In this document: positions 1 through 5,831 of the stretch, one piece after another
Layout: every line of letters starts with the position of its first letter
Numbering within the stretch: the first letter of the stretch is position 1
The notes under the pieces: model-generated
Databases searched by the model: none
What the model was told of the DNA's origin: nothing
Seen by the model: only the letters and a program-made list of their open reading frames with translations
Translations under genes and position numbers: made by a program
NCBI GenBank assembly: GCA_900772575.1
Contig: CAAHEN010000027.1
Span: 1 to 8,063, forward strand
Source of the DNA: Bacteroidaceae bacterium
GTDB taxonomy: Bacteria; Bacteroidota; Bacteroidia; Bacteroidales; Bacteroidaceae
Reading direction: 5' to 3'
DNA length: 8,063 nucleotides

Positions 1-137
1 CCGAAGGTTAAATAGGTTAAGGTGCCGTTGGGGCAATCGCGGCGAAAAGGTGAAGCGGCGTATGGCGAGGGGTTATATTATGGGGGTGTGCTATGTCGCC
101 TCCTCCAGAGGCTTCATCTGTACCCCGTTCAAGAGCC
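1..137. other. Non-coding stretch downstream of hemL, no gene supported
   Basis: On the minus strand after the hemL stop I see only a nine-codon ATG frame (ATG at 116-118, stop TAG), no protein homology and no convincing terminator. A 5-base-pair stem (98-102 with 108-112) is not followed by a T-run. There is an AT-rich patch around 72-82. On the plus strand, frames open from the window edge end at 15 and at 178, so a convergent gene could end here, but no homology supports that. The next gene in either direction must be judged from sequence left of the window. Confidence 0.5.
5..20. repeat. Short tandem direct repeat AGGTTAA
   Basis: AGGTTAA occurs at 5-11 and 14-20, a nine-base period with two intervening bases (on the minus strand TTAACCTATTTAACCT). 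It is close to the left edge, in AT-rich sequence downstream of hemL. It could be part of an operator or of a neighbour's leader, but with two copies only it may be chance. Confidence 0.25.
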
Positions 138-1412
138 TCAGCCCTCGAACCGGGACGCGATGTCGACGACCCTGCTGAGTGTCTCCTCCGAGTGCGCCAC
201 ACTGACAAAGTTCGTCTCGAACTGCGACGGGGAGAAGTAGACCCCATTGGCCAGCATGTGGCGGAAGAAACGGCCGAAGCGGGCGGTGTCTGCCCGGCTG
301 ACGTCGTCGAAGTTACGCACCTCACCCGTTGTGAAGAAGGGGGTGAACATGTTGCGCACGGCGTTGATGACGATGCCCTTGCCGGCCAGTGCCTGGCGCA
401 GGGCACCGATGAAGGCCTCGGCCTTGCGGTTCAGGTGCTCGTAAGTGCCGGGCTGCCCCAAGAGATCGAGTGTGGCGATACCTGCCGTCATGGCCACGGG
501 GTTGCCCGAGAGCGTCCCTGCCTGGTAGACTGGGCCATCAGGCGCCAGCAGGGCCATGATGTCGGCCCGTCCGCCGAAAGCCGCCGCCGGGAAACCGCCG
601 CCGACGATTTTGCCCACTGTCGTCAAGTCGGGCGTGATGCCGAAAAGCCGCTGCGCACCGCCCGCTGTCAAGCGGAACCCGGTGATCACCTCGTCGAAGA
701 TGAGCAGGGCGCCATAGGCGCGGGTCGTCTCGCGCAGGTGCTCCAAGAAACCGTCGCGGGCCGGCACCACGCCCATGTTGGCCGGTACCGGTTCGACGAT
801 GACAGCCGCCACCTCGTGCCCCCGCTTGCTGAAGAAGTCGCTGACGGCCTGCTTGTCGTTGAACGGCAGGCAGATGGTGTAGGCGACGAAACTGTCTGGC
901 ACGCCGGCTGAGGAAGACGCGCCCATCGTGGCCACGCCCGAGCCGGCGGCCACGAGCATGTGATCCACATGGCCGTGGTAGCAGCCCACGAACTTCACGA
1001 CAAGGTTGCGTCCCGTGTAGCCGCGGGCCAGGCGGATGGCCGACATGACGGCCTCGGTGCCCGAGTTGACGAAGCGCACGCGCTCCATCGACGGCATGAG
1101 ACTGTTGACACGCCGTGCCAGCGCCGTCTCCTGGAGTGTCGGGATACCATAGCTGGTGCCGCGCCGGATGGCCGCGCCCACCGGTTCCAGCACCTGCGGA
1201 TGGGCGTGCCCAAGGATGAAGACGCCCCACGACAGGCAGAAGTCCGTGTAACTGTTGCCGTCGATGTCGTGGAGCGTCACGCCCTCGGCGCGGTCGACGA
1301 ACAACGGCGTCTCACCCACAGCCTTGAGGGCGCGCACCGGACTGTTCACACCTCCGGGGATATATTTCACGGCTTCCCGGTAAGCCGCCAATGATTTGCT
1401 TCTGTTCAACAT
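138..1412 (-). CDS. hemL: Glutamate-1-semialdehyde 2,1-aminomutase (HemL)
   Basis: HemL is a pyridoxal-phosphate enzyme that isomerises glutamate-1-semialdehyde, the HemA product, to 5-aminolevulinate in the cytoplasm. At 424 residues it has the normal family length. Family hallmarks are visible: YIPGGVNSPVRA at 17-28, FVNSGTEAVMSAIRLAR at 114-130, FVGCYHGHVDHMLVAAGSG at 141-159, IVEPVPANMG at 205-214 and FDEVITGFR at 239-247 with the cofactor-ring aspartate D240. The Schiff-base lysine is K268 in TTVGKIVGGGFPAAAFGGR. The sequence YQAGTLSGNPVAM, typical of HemL rather than ordinary class III aminotransferases, follows near 296-308. The start ATG at 1412 gives MLNRSKSLAAYREA, the usual beginning. 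It follows hemA by 48 bases, the widest gap in the block, and is the last recognisable gene before the left window edge. Confidence 0.97.
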   Translation of the reverse strand: MLNRSKSLAAYREAVKYIPGGVNSPVRALKAVGETPLFVDRAEGVTLHDIDGNSYTDFCLSWGVFILGHAHPQVLEPVGAAIRRGTSYGIPTLQETALARRVNSLMPSMERVRFVNSGTEAVMSAIRLARGYTGRNLVVKFVGCYHGHVDHMLVAAGSGVATMGASSSAGVPDSFVAYTICLPFNDKQAVSDFFSKRGHEVAAVIVEPVPANMGVVPARDGFLEHLRETTRAYGALLIFDEVITGFRLTAGGAQRLFGITPDLTTVGKIVGGGFPAAAFGGRADIMALLAPDGPVYQAGTLSGNPVAMTAGIATLDLLGQPGTYEHLNRKAEAFIGALRQALAGKGIVINAVRNMFTPFFTTGEVRNFDDVSRADTARFGRFFRHMLANGVYFSPSQFETNFVSVAHSEETLSRVVDIASRFEG

Positions 1413-1416
1413 ACGG

Positions 1417-1425
1417 TTTGTCTTT
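1417..1425 (-). promoter_or_regulatory. A-rich leader motif AAAGACAAA before hemL
   Basis: AAAGACAAA sits 4 bases upstream of the hemL ATG, identical in sequence and spacing to the motif before hemA. It follows a short hairpin in the same gap. The likely role is in translation initiation; a binding site for a regulator is possible but nothing in the sequence proves it. Confidence 0.4.
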
Positions 1426-1439
1426 TACAATGTTGTGAT

Positions 1440-1459
1440 GGCACCCGCCATGGCGTGCC
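1440..1459 (-). promoter_or_regulatory. Short GC-rich hairpin in the hemA-hemL gap
   Basis: On the minus strand GGCAC-(G)-CC pairs with GG-GTGCC around a 5-base loop ATGGC, a 7-base-pair stem with a one-base bulge. It starts two bases after the hemA stop. No T-run follows, so it is not an intrinsic terminator. It could protect or separate the hemA and hemL parts of the message, or be chance in a GC-rich region. Confidence 0.3.
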
Positions 1460-1460
1460 C

Positions 1461-2369
1461 CTATGCCGGTCTCATGATTTGCCCGCGCATGGCCTGCCAT
1501 GCCGCCAGCTTCTCCAGTTCCTCCTCGATGATGACCTCCGCCTTGGCAATCTCGCCACGCCGCAGCGACAGGTTGCTGCGGGCAAAGCGCTCCATGTCGT
1601 CGAGGTTGTAGAGCGTCACGCCGGGCAGGCCGGCGACATCCGGCTCGATGTCGCGCGGAAAGGCCAGGTCGAAGAGCAGCCGCCCCCTGACCTGGCTGTT
1701 GAGCCCCTCGAAGTCGGCAGTATGGACAATGGCATGCGGCGCCGACGTGGCGCAGATCAGTACTTGTGACACCCGGAGCAGGTCACGCTTCCGCCCGAAA
1801 CTCATGACCGTGCCGCCATAGCGGTCGGCCAGCGCCTGCGCCTTGTCGATGTTGCGGTTGGAGAGGTAGATGTTGATGGCCCCGCGGGCCTTGAGGTACT
1901 TCAGGATGTCCTCTGTCAGCTTGTTGACGCCGATGATGCCCACGATCTGGTTTTTCAGGTCGACGCCATGCGCACGGAGCATGTCCGCCGTCAGTTGGCT
2001 GTGGGAGACAGCACCCTCGGCGATGCGTGTCTCGTTGCGCACCCGCTTGCCCACATGCATGGCGAGCTGGAACATGCGGTTGAGCGGCGAGGAGAGCTTG
2101 TAGGCCTTCTGCGCCGTGAGGTAAGCCTGCTTGAGCTGTCCCTGGATGGCGCGTTCGCCGATGAGCGATGACTCCAGGCCTGCGGCGACGCGGAAGAGGT
2201 GGCGGGCCAGGGGCACGGGAATGTCGCCCTCGCCCCAGTAGGCCTCGGTGCGGTTGCACGTGGCCAACAGGACGTGGGGCACCCCATCGTCGGTCCAGAC
2301 CTGTGCCGTCAGGCCCTCGCGTTCCTCCAGGCTGTGCTCAGCCCGGGTGACCAATCTGCTTTGAATCAT
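1461..2369 (-). CDS. hemA: Glutamyl-tRNA reductase (HemA), compact form lacking the C-terminal dimerisation domain
   Basis: HemA reduces glutamate on tRNA(Glu) to glutamate-1-semialdehyde with NADPH, the first step of the C5 route to 5-aminolevulinate. The protein has only 302 residues against about 420 usually. The catalytic cysteine is C38 in LLATCNRTE, and H57 in ARHLFRVAAGLES lines up with the conserved active-site histidine (His99 in E. coli). Conserved blocks follow: LIGERAIQGQLKQAY at 69-83, LNRMFQLAMHVGKRVRNET at 96-114, FDLAFPRDIEPDV at 233-245 and LYNLDDMERFARSNLSLRR at 253-271. The nucleotide domain starts VGIIGVNKLTE at 143-153. The spacing from C38 to H57 is about 30 residues shorter than in E. 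coli, and the protein ends 11 residues after W291, where the dimerisation helices should begin. Only 48 bases separate it from hemL, so the missing part is not hidden in another frame. No internal stop or frameshift is seen; it looks intact and functional. hemL, its channelling partner, is next. Confidence 0.92.
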   Translation of the reverse strand: MIQSRLVTRAEHSLEEREGLTAQVWTDDGVPHVLLATCNRTEAYWGEGDIPVPLARHLFRVAAGLESSLIGERAIQGQLKQAYLTAQKAYKLSSPLNRMFQLAMHVGKRVRNETRIAEGAVSHSQLTADMLRAHGVDLKNQIVGIIGVNKLTEDILKYLKARGAINIYLSNRNIDKAQALADRYGGTVMSFGRKRDLLRVSQVLICATSAPHAIVHTADFEGLNSQVRGRLLFDLAFPRDIEPDVAGLPGVTLYNLDDMERFARSNLSLRRGEIAKAEVIIEEELEKLAAWQAMRGQIMRPA

Positions 2370-2373
2370 ATCT

Positions 2374-2382
2374 TTTGTCTTT
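2374..2382 (-). promoter_or_regulatory. A-rich leader motif AAAGACAAA before hemA
   Basis: AAAGACAAA sits 4 bases upstream of the hemA ATG in the 27-base gap after the precorrin-2 dehydrogenase gene. The same nine bases occur at the same distance before hemL. A-rich leaders without a Shine-Dalgarno sequence are typical of Bacteroidota translation starts, so this is probably a translation-enhancing leader. The exact motif sharing could still be chance. Confidence 0.4.
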
Positions 2383-2396
2383 CCAGTAAAAAAACG

Positions 2397-2870
2397 CTAT
2401 TCCAATACCTTGCCGTCAGCACCGGCCCAGTCCCTGATGCGGTCGCGGATGCGGATGGAGCGGTGCACGTCGCGGGCGTTCGACGTCACAGCGACGCAGA
2501 TGTCGCCGGCCCTGAAGATGGCGGGCGAGATAAAGTCGCACAGCGCCGGGTTGTCGCAGACGCTGGCCAGTATGCCCAGCGCCTCGGCGTCGCGCTTGAT
2601 CCGGCTGTTGAGCGCCTCGTCCTCGGTACAGACATAGACGAGGAAGGCGTCGCGGATGTCGGCTGGCTCATAGCGCTTGGTGACCAGCGTGAAAGGCAGG
2701 GCGTCGAACCCGGCCCTGAACGCCGGCGAAATGACCGTGGCCTCGTGCGTGAAGCGGCTGAGGATGGTGGCCTTGTGCAGGCCTACGCGCCCGCCGCCGA
2801 CGATGACGATCTTCCGTCCTGTGATGTCCAGCGCCACGGGGAGAAAGGTCTTGTGGCTCTCTTTGTGCAT
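2397..2870 (-). CDS. Precorrin-2 dehydrogenase / siroheme synthase N-terminal domain protein (SirC/Met8-like), short form
   Basis: The family oxidises precorrin-2 to sirohydrochlorin with NAD+, and some members (Met8, CysG N-domain) also insert iron to give siroheme. The protein has 157 residues: FLPVALDITGRKIVIVGGGRVGLHKA at 9-34 (in two parts: the entry strand, then the Rossmann glycine motif GGGRVG at 25-30), then FLVYVCTEDEALN at 76-88. D106 in SVCDNPALCDFISPA is in the place of the aspartate reported as catalytic in CysG and Met8. After it comes ICVAVTSNARDVHRSIRIRDRI, where family members usually have a serine-rich STxGxSP stretch. Typical SirC proteins are near 200 residues, so the C-terminal helical part is reduced. 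The ATG has a good AAGGAG site 8 bases upstream. The position after cysH and before hemA supports a role in supplying siroheme to sulfite reductase. Ferrochelatase activity cannot be judged from sequence. Confidence 0.88.
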   Translation of the reverse strand: MHKESHKTFLPVALDITGRKIVIVGGGRVGLHKATILSRFTHEATVISPAFRAGFDALPFTLVTKRYEPADIRDAFLVYVCTEDEALNSRIKRDAEALGILASVCDNPALCDFISPAIFRAGDICVAVTSNARDVHRSIRIRDRIRDWAGADGKVLE

Positions 2871-2878
2871 GGGGTCTT

Positions 2879-2884
2879 CTCCTT
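2879..2884 (-). promoter_or_regulatory. Shine-Dalgarno site of the precorrin-2 dehydrogenase gene
   Basis: AAGGAG on the minus strand ends 8 bases before the ATG at 2870, in the 18-base gap after the cysH stop. It is the one clearly canonical ribosome-binding site in the window; most other genes here have A-rich leaders without one. It supports the ATG at 2870 as the true start. Confidence 0.7.
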
Positions 2885-2888
2885 TTCG

Positions 2889-3602
2889 TTATCTGCGGTG
2901 CAGGCCGCACTCCTTGTGGTTCGGATCTTCCCACCACCAGCGTCCAGAGCGGATGTCGTCGCCCGGTTGCACAGCGCGGGTGCATGGCTGGCAGCCGATG
3001 CTGGGATAGTCGCGCTTGTGCAGCAAGTTGTAGGGCACGGCATTGGCGTAGACGTAGTCCCACACCTGCCGCTCGCTCCAGTGCACCAGCGGGTTGACCT
3101 TGATCAGGCGGTTGGCCTCGTCCCACTCCACCAGTCTGGCACCCGTGCGGGTGACGGACTGCTGGTTGCGCAGGCCGCATATCCACACGTCGAGCGTCGA
3201 GAGTGCCCGGAGCAGCGGCTCGATCTTGCGGGCGCGGCAACAGGCCTTTCGCTTCTCGACACTCTCATAGAAAGCGTTGATGCCGTTGGCGGCCACGTAG
3301 CGCTCGACACTGGTGTGGTCGGGGAAGAACACTTCGATGGCGATGCCATACTGCTTGTTCGTCTTGTCGATGAGGTTGTAGGTCTCGGGGAAGAGGCGGC
3401 CCGTGTCGATGGTGAAAATACGCGCCTTACGGCCCGTCTTGACGAGCATGTCGGTGATGACCTGGTCCTCCGGCCCCATGCTGGAGGCCAAGGCGATGCG
3501 GTCGCCGAAGCGGTCGATCAAGTCGGCCAGCAGCCGCTCAGGCGCAGCCGCCTCATAAGCCGCGCAGAGCTGCCCGGCCAGTTCTATTGGATTGTCAGTC
3601 AT
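2889..3602 (-). CDS. cysH: Adenylylsulfate (APS) reductase, thioredoxin-dependent, CysH family
   Basis: This enzyme reduces APS to sulfite and AMP, using electrons from thioredoxin, in assimilatory sulfate reduction. It has 237 residues. The PP-loop-derived nucleotide site begins IALASSMGPEDQV at 36-48, followed by FTIDTGRLFPETY at 63-75. The catalytic cysteine is C232 in the C-terminal ECGLH motif. A CC pair (C121, C122 in KRKACCRARK) and a CxxC pair (C204, C207 in GCQPCTR) are present. Those four cysteines bind a [4Fe-4S] cluster in bacterial APS reductases and are missing from classic enterobacterial PAPS reductases, so APS is the expected substrate. This fits the lack of APS kinase in the window. 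There is no C-terminal thioredoxin-like domain as in plant APR. The start ATG at 3602 lies 15 bases after the cysN stop, with a leader that has no clear Shine-Dalgarno sequence. Confidence 0.95.
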   Translation of the reverse strand: MTDNPIELAGQLCAAYEAAAPERLLADLIDRFGDRIALASSMGPEDQVITDMLVKTGRKARIFTIDTGRLFPETYNLIDKTNKQYGIAIEVFFPDHTSVERYVAANGINAFYESVEKRKACCRARKIEPLLRALSTLDVWICGLRNQQSVTRTGARLVEWDEANRLIKVNPLVHWSERQVWDYVYANAVPYNLLHKRDYPSIGCQPCTRAVQPGDDIRSGRWWWEDPNHKECGLHRR

Positions 3603-3617
3603 GTCTTCAGGTTTTGT

Positions 3618-4886
3618 CTAGTTGTCCGATACGATCATTCCCGCCCCGACGGTCTCGTCAGTCGCGGCGTCGATGAGGATCAGGCTTCCCGTCACCTTGT
3701 TCTCGGCATAGTCGTCATAGCTGAGCGACCTTGAGGTCTTGAGGCGGATACGGGCGATGTCGTTCATGCCGACCCGCTTGTCGGCACTGTCCTTTTCGAG
3801 AGTGTTGATGTTGACCTTGTAGTCCACCTGCTTGACGATGCCCACCGCCTCGTCGGTGGCGTGGCGGACGATGTAGCGCGTGCCGATGGACAGGGGACGG
3901 TGGTTCAGCCAGCAGACGGTCAGCTGGAGGTCGTTGCCGCTTCGGGGCTCCTCGCCCTCCTTGACGATCATGCAACCGCGGCTGACATCGACGTCGTCCG
4001 CCAAGCTGACGGCGACGGACTGCGGGGCCGTGGCCTCCGCCAGCGAACGGTCGGCCTCGTCGATGGCCGAGACGGTGGAATGGGTGCCCGAGGGCAGCAC
4101 CGTCACCCGGTCGCCCACCCTGACACTGCCGCTGGCCAACCGGCCGGCATAGGCCCGGTAGTCCGGAAACTCGGCGCTCTGCGGCCGAATGACATACTGC
4201 ACCGGCAGCCGCATGGGCCGCTGGCCAAGGCCGGTCTTCAGCGGCAGCGTCTCCAGCAGGTGGAGCAGGGTGTCGCCGGTGTACCAAGGCATCCGTGCGG
4301 AGCGGTTCACCACGTTGTCACCGTCGCGGGCCGAGATGGGAATGTAATGTACGTGCTTCAGGCCCAGTTTCGCGGCGATGTCGCCGTAGTCGTGCCTAAT
4401 GCGCCGGTAGACCTCCTCGGAGAAGTCCACGAGATCCATCTTGTTGATGGCCACCACCACGTGGTCGAGACGCAACAGCGCGGCGATGTAGGCGTGGCGC
4501 CGTGTCTGTTCGAGAATGCCGTTGCGGGCGTCGACCAGCATGACGGCGGCATCGGCCGTGGAGGCGCCAGTCACCATGTTGCGGGTGTACTCGATGTGCC
4601 CCGGCGTGTCGGCGATGATAAACTTGCGCTTCGGCGTGGCAAAGTAGCGGTAGGCCACGTCGATGGTGATGCCCTGCTCGCGCTCGGCCCGCAGGCCGTC
4701 GGTCAGCAGGGCCAGGTTCACGCCGGCATCGCCGTGACGCTCACTGGCGGTCTTGACGGCTTCGAGCTGGTCTTCGAAGATCGACTTGCTGTCATAAAGC
4801 AAGCGCCCTATGAGCGTGCTCTTGCCGTCGTCGACACTGCCTGCTGTCGTGAAGCGCAGCAGTTCCATATCCAAATATCCGTTCAT
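3618..4886 (-). CDS. cysN: Sulfate adenylyltransferase subunit 1 (ATP sulfurylase GTPase subunit, CysN)
   Basis: CysN is the translation-factor-like GTPase that couples GTP hydrolysis to APS formation by CysD. From the ATG at 4886 it has 422 residues. The GTPase motifs are in order: G1 GSVDDGKS at 16-23, switch I in EREQGITIDVAYRYF at 68-82, G3 DTPGH at 93-97, G4 NKMD at 148-151 and a G5-like ISARDGDNV at 184-192. The elongation-factor-like beta-barrel domains follow, and the protein ends VGAGMIVSDN. It stops where stand-alone CysN proteins stop, so there is no fused APS kinase domain as in NodQ/CysNC. The reading frame is open back to 5087, but residues upstream of 4886 are an out-of-frame reading of cysD and show no homology. 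ATG 4868 (MELLRF) is a second possible start; I prefer 4886 because YLDMELLRF resembles the start of relatives. cysH follows after 15 bases. Confidence 0.96.
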   Translation of the reverse strand: MNGYLDMELLRFTTAGSVDDGKSTLIGRLLYDSKSIFEDQLEAVKTASERHGDAGVNLALLTDGLRAEREQGITIDVAYRYFATPKRKFIIADTPGHIEYTRNMVTGASTADAAVMLVDARNGILEQTRRHAYIAALLRLDHVVVAINKMDLVDFSEEVYRRIRHDYGDIAAKLGLKHVHYIPISARDGDNVVNRSARMPWYTGDTLLHLLETLPLKTGLGQRPMRLPVQYVIRPQSAEFPDYRAYAGRLASGSVRVGDRVTVLPSGTHSTVSAIDEADRSLAEATAPQSVAVSLADDVDVSRGCMIVKEGEEPRSGNDLQLTVCWLNHRPLSIGTRYIVRHATDEAVGIVKQVDYKVNINTLEKDSADKRVGMNDIARIRLKTSRSLSYDDYAENKVTGSLILIDAATDETVGAGMIVSDN

Positions 4887-4912
4887 CTTGTCGTGTGTAT
4901 AGTGTGGGGGAA

Positions 4913-5815
4913 TCAGAAGTAGCCGGCCTTCTTGCGGTCTTCCATGGCGGCCTCGGAGCGCTTGTCGTCCGAGCGTCCGCCACGCTCGGTCACCCTCGAC
5001 GAGGCAATCTCGTCGATGATGTCTTCCAGCGTATTGGCCTCGGAAAGCGTCAGGCCGGTACAGGTGATGTCGCCGATGGTGCGGCAACGGACACGCCGGC
5101 GCTCCACCTTCTCATCGGGTTTGAGGCGCATGAAAGGATAGTGGGCAAGCCAGATGCCGTCGCGCTGGAACACGTCGCGCCAGTGCGTGTAGTAGAGCGA
5201 CGGCAGCGCGATACCCTCCTGGAGGATGTACTGCCAGACGTCCATCTCCGTCCAGTTGCTCAGCGGGAACACGCGGAAGTGCTCGCCCTGCTGCTTCTTC
5301 CCGTTGAAGAGGTTCCACAGCTCGGGGCGCTGGTTCTTGGGATCCCACTGGCCGAACTCGTCACGGTGGGAGAAGAAGCGCTCTTTGGCCCGGGCCTTCT
5401 CCTCATCGCGCCGGGCACCGCCCAGTGCGGCGTCAAACTTATACTTCTCCAGCGTGTCGAGCAGGGTGACCGTCTGGAGTTTGTTGCGGCTGGCGTTGTA
5501 GCCTGTCTCCTCGGTCACGCGGCCAGCGTCGATGGACGCCTGTACGGAGCCCACTATCAGCCTTACGCCCAGCCGCTTCACCAGGTCGTCGCGGAAGCGG
5601 ATGGTCTCCTCGAAGTTGTGCCCCGTGTCGATGTGCAGGAACGGGAAGGGAATGGCGGCGGGATAGAACGCCTTGTAGGCCAGATGGGCCATGACGATGG
5701 AGTCCTTGCCGCCCGAGAAGAGCAGCACGGGGTTCTCAAACTGCGAGACGACCTCGCGCATCACGTAGATGGCCTCGGACTCCAGCTCTTTCAGGTGTGT
5801 GATTCTTTCACTCAT
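4913..5815 (-). CDS. cysD: Sulfate adenylyltransferase subunit 2 (ATP sulfurylase small subunit, CysD)
   Basis: CysD carries out the adenylylation of sulfate with ATP to give adenosine 5'-phosphosulfate (APS) and pyrophosphate, driven by GTP hydrolysis in its partner CysN. The protein has 300 residues, close to the family norm. The PP-loop is LFSGGKDSIVM, with SGGKDS at 34-39. Other family blocks are HIDTGHNFEETI from 61, GGARRDEEKARAKER at 132-146, WDPKNQRPELW at 157-167 and VFPLSNWTEMDVWQYI at 182-197. The C-terminus ends in the typical SEAAMEDRKKAGYF. The start at 5815 gives MSERITHLKELE, which matches the usual CysD beginning. An upstream in-frame start at 5851 would add 12 unconserved residues and overlap the end of hemB, so I rejected it. 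cysN follows after 26 bases, the standard pairing. Confidence 0.97.
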   Translation of the reverse strand: MSERITHLKELESEAIYVMREVVSQFENPVLLFSGGKDSIVMAHLAYKAFYPAAIPFPFLHIDTGHNFEETIRFRDDLVKRLGVRLIVGSVQASIDAGRVTEETGYNASRNKLQTVTLLDTLEKYKFDAALGGARRDEEKARAKERFFSHRDEFGQWDPKNQRPELWNLFNGKKQQGEHFRVFPLSNWTEMDVWQYILQEGIALPSLYYTHWRDVFQRDGIWLAHYPFMRLKPDEKVERRRVRCRTIGDITCTGLTLSEANTLEDIIDEIASSRVTERGGRSDDKRSEAAMEDRKKAGYF

Positions 5816-5831
5816 GGATGTGCAGGCTTTT

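Noticed and set aside
98..112. Small hairpin downstream of hemL as its terminator
   Set aside because: The stem is only 5 base pairs and no T-run follows it.
93..911. Plus-strand open frame of 272 codons opposite hemL
   Set aside because: Antisense to the conserved C-terminal part of HemL; composition-driven frame without motifs.
1425..1451. Nine-codon minigene (ATG to TAA) in the hemA-hemL gap as a leader peptide
   Set aside because: It has no ribosome-binding site, its ATG falls in the hairpin loop, and its codons show no regulatory run. A frame this short is expected by chance.
1461..2369. hemA as a pseudogene because of its length
   Set aside because: The catalytic Cys and His, the central blocks and the spacing between them are kept, there is no internal stop or frameshift, and the gene is embedded in a tight operon with its pathway partner.
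2388..2394. Run of seven T on the minus strand after the precorrin-2 dehydrogenase stop, as a possible terminator
   Set aside because: No stable GC-rich stem sits directly upstream; the nearest is a 4-base-pair stem about 17 bases away. hemA starts within 20 bases, so internal termination is unlikely.
2199..3734. Long plus-strand open frame of 511 codons across hemA, the precorrin-2 dehydrogenase, cysH and the end of cysN
   Set aside because: It runs antisense through four well-identified genes and their gaps, and its translation has no recognisable motif. Long antisense frames are expected in GC-rich coding DNA.
3861..4922. Plus-strand open frame of 353 codons opposite cysN
   Set aside because: It is a shadow of cysN, whose GTPase motifs are all intact on the minus strand. 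It shows no family features.
4887..5087. N-terminal extension of CysN from an upstream in-frame start
   Set aside because: The extra residues are an out-of-frame reading of the cysD 3' end and carry no CysN homology; the family begins near the ATG at 4886.
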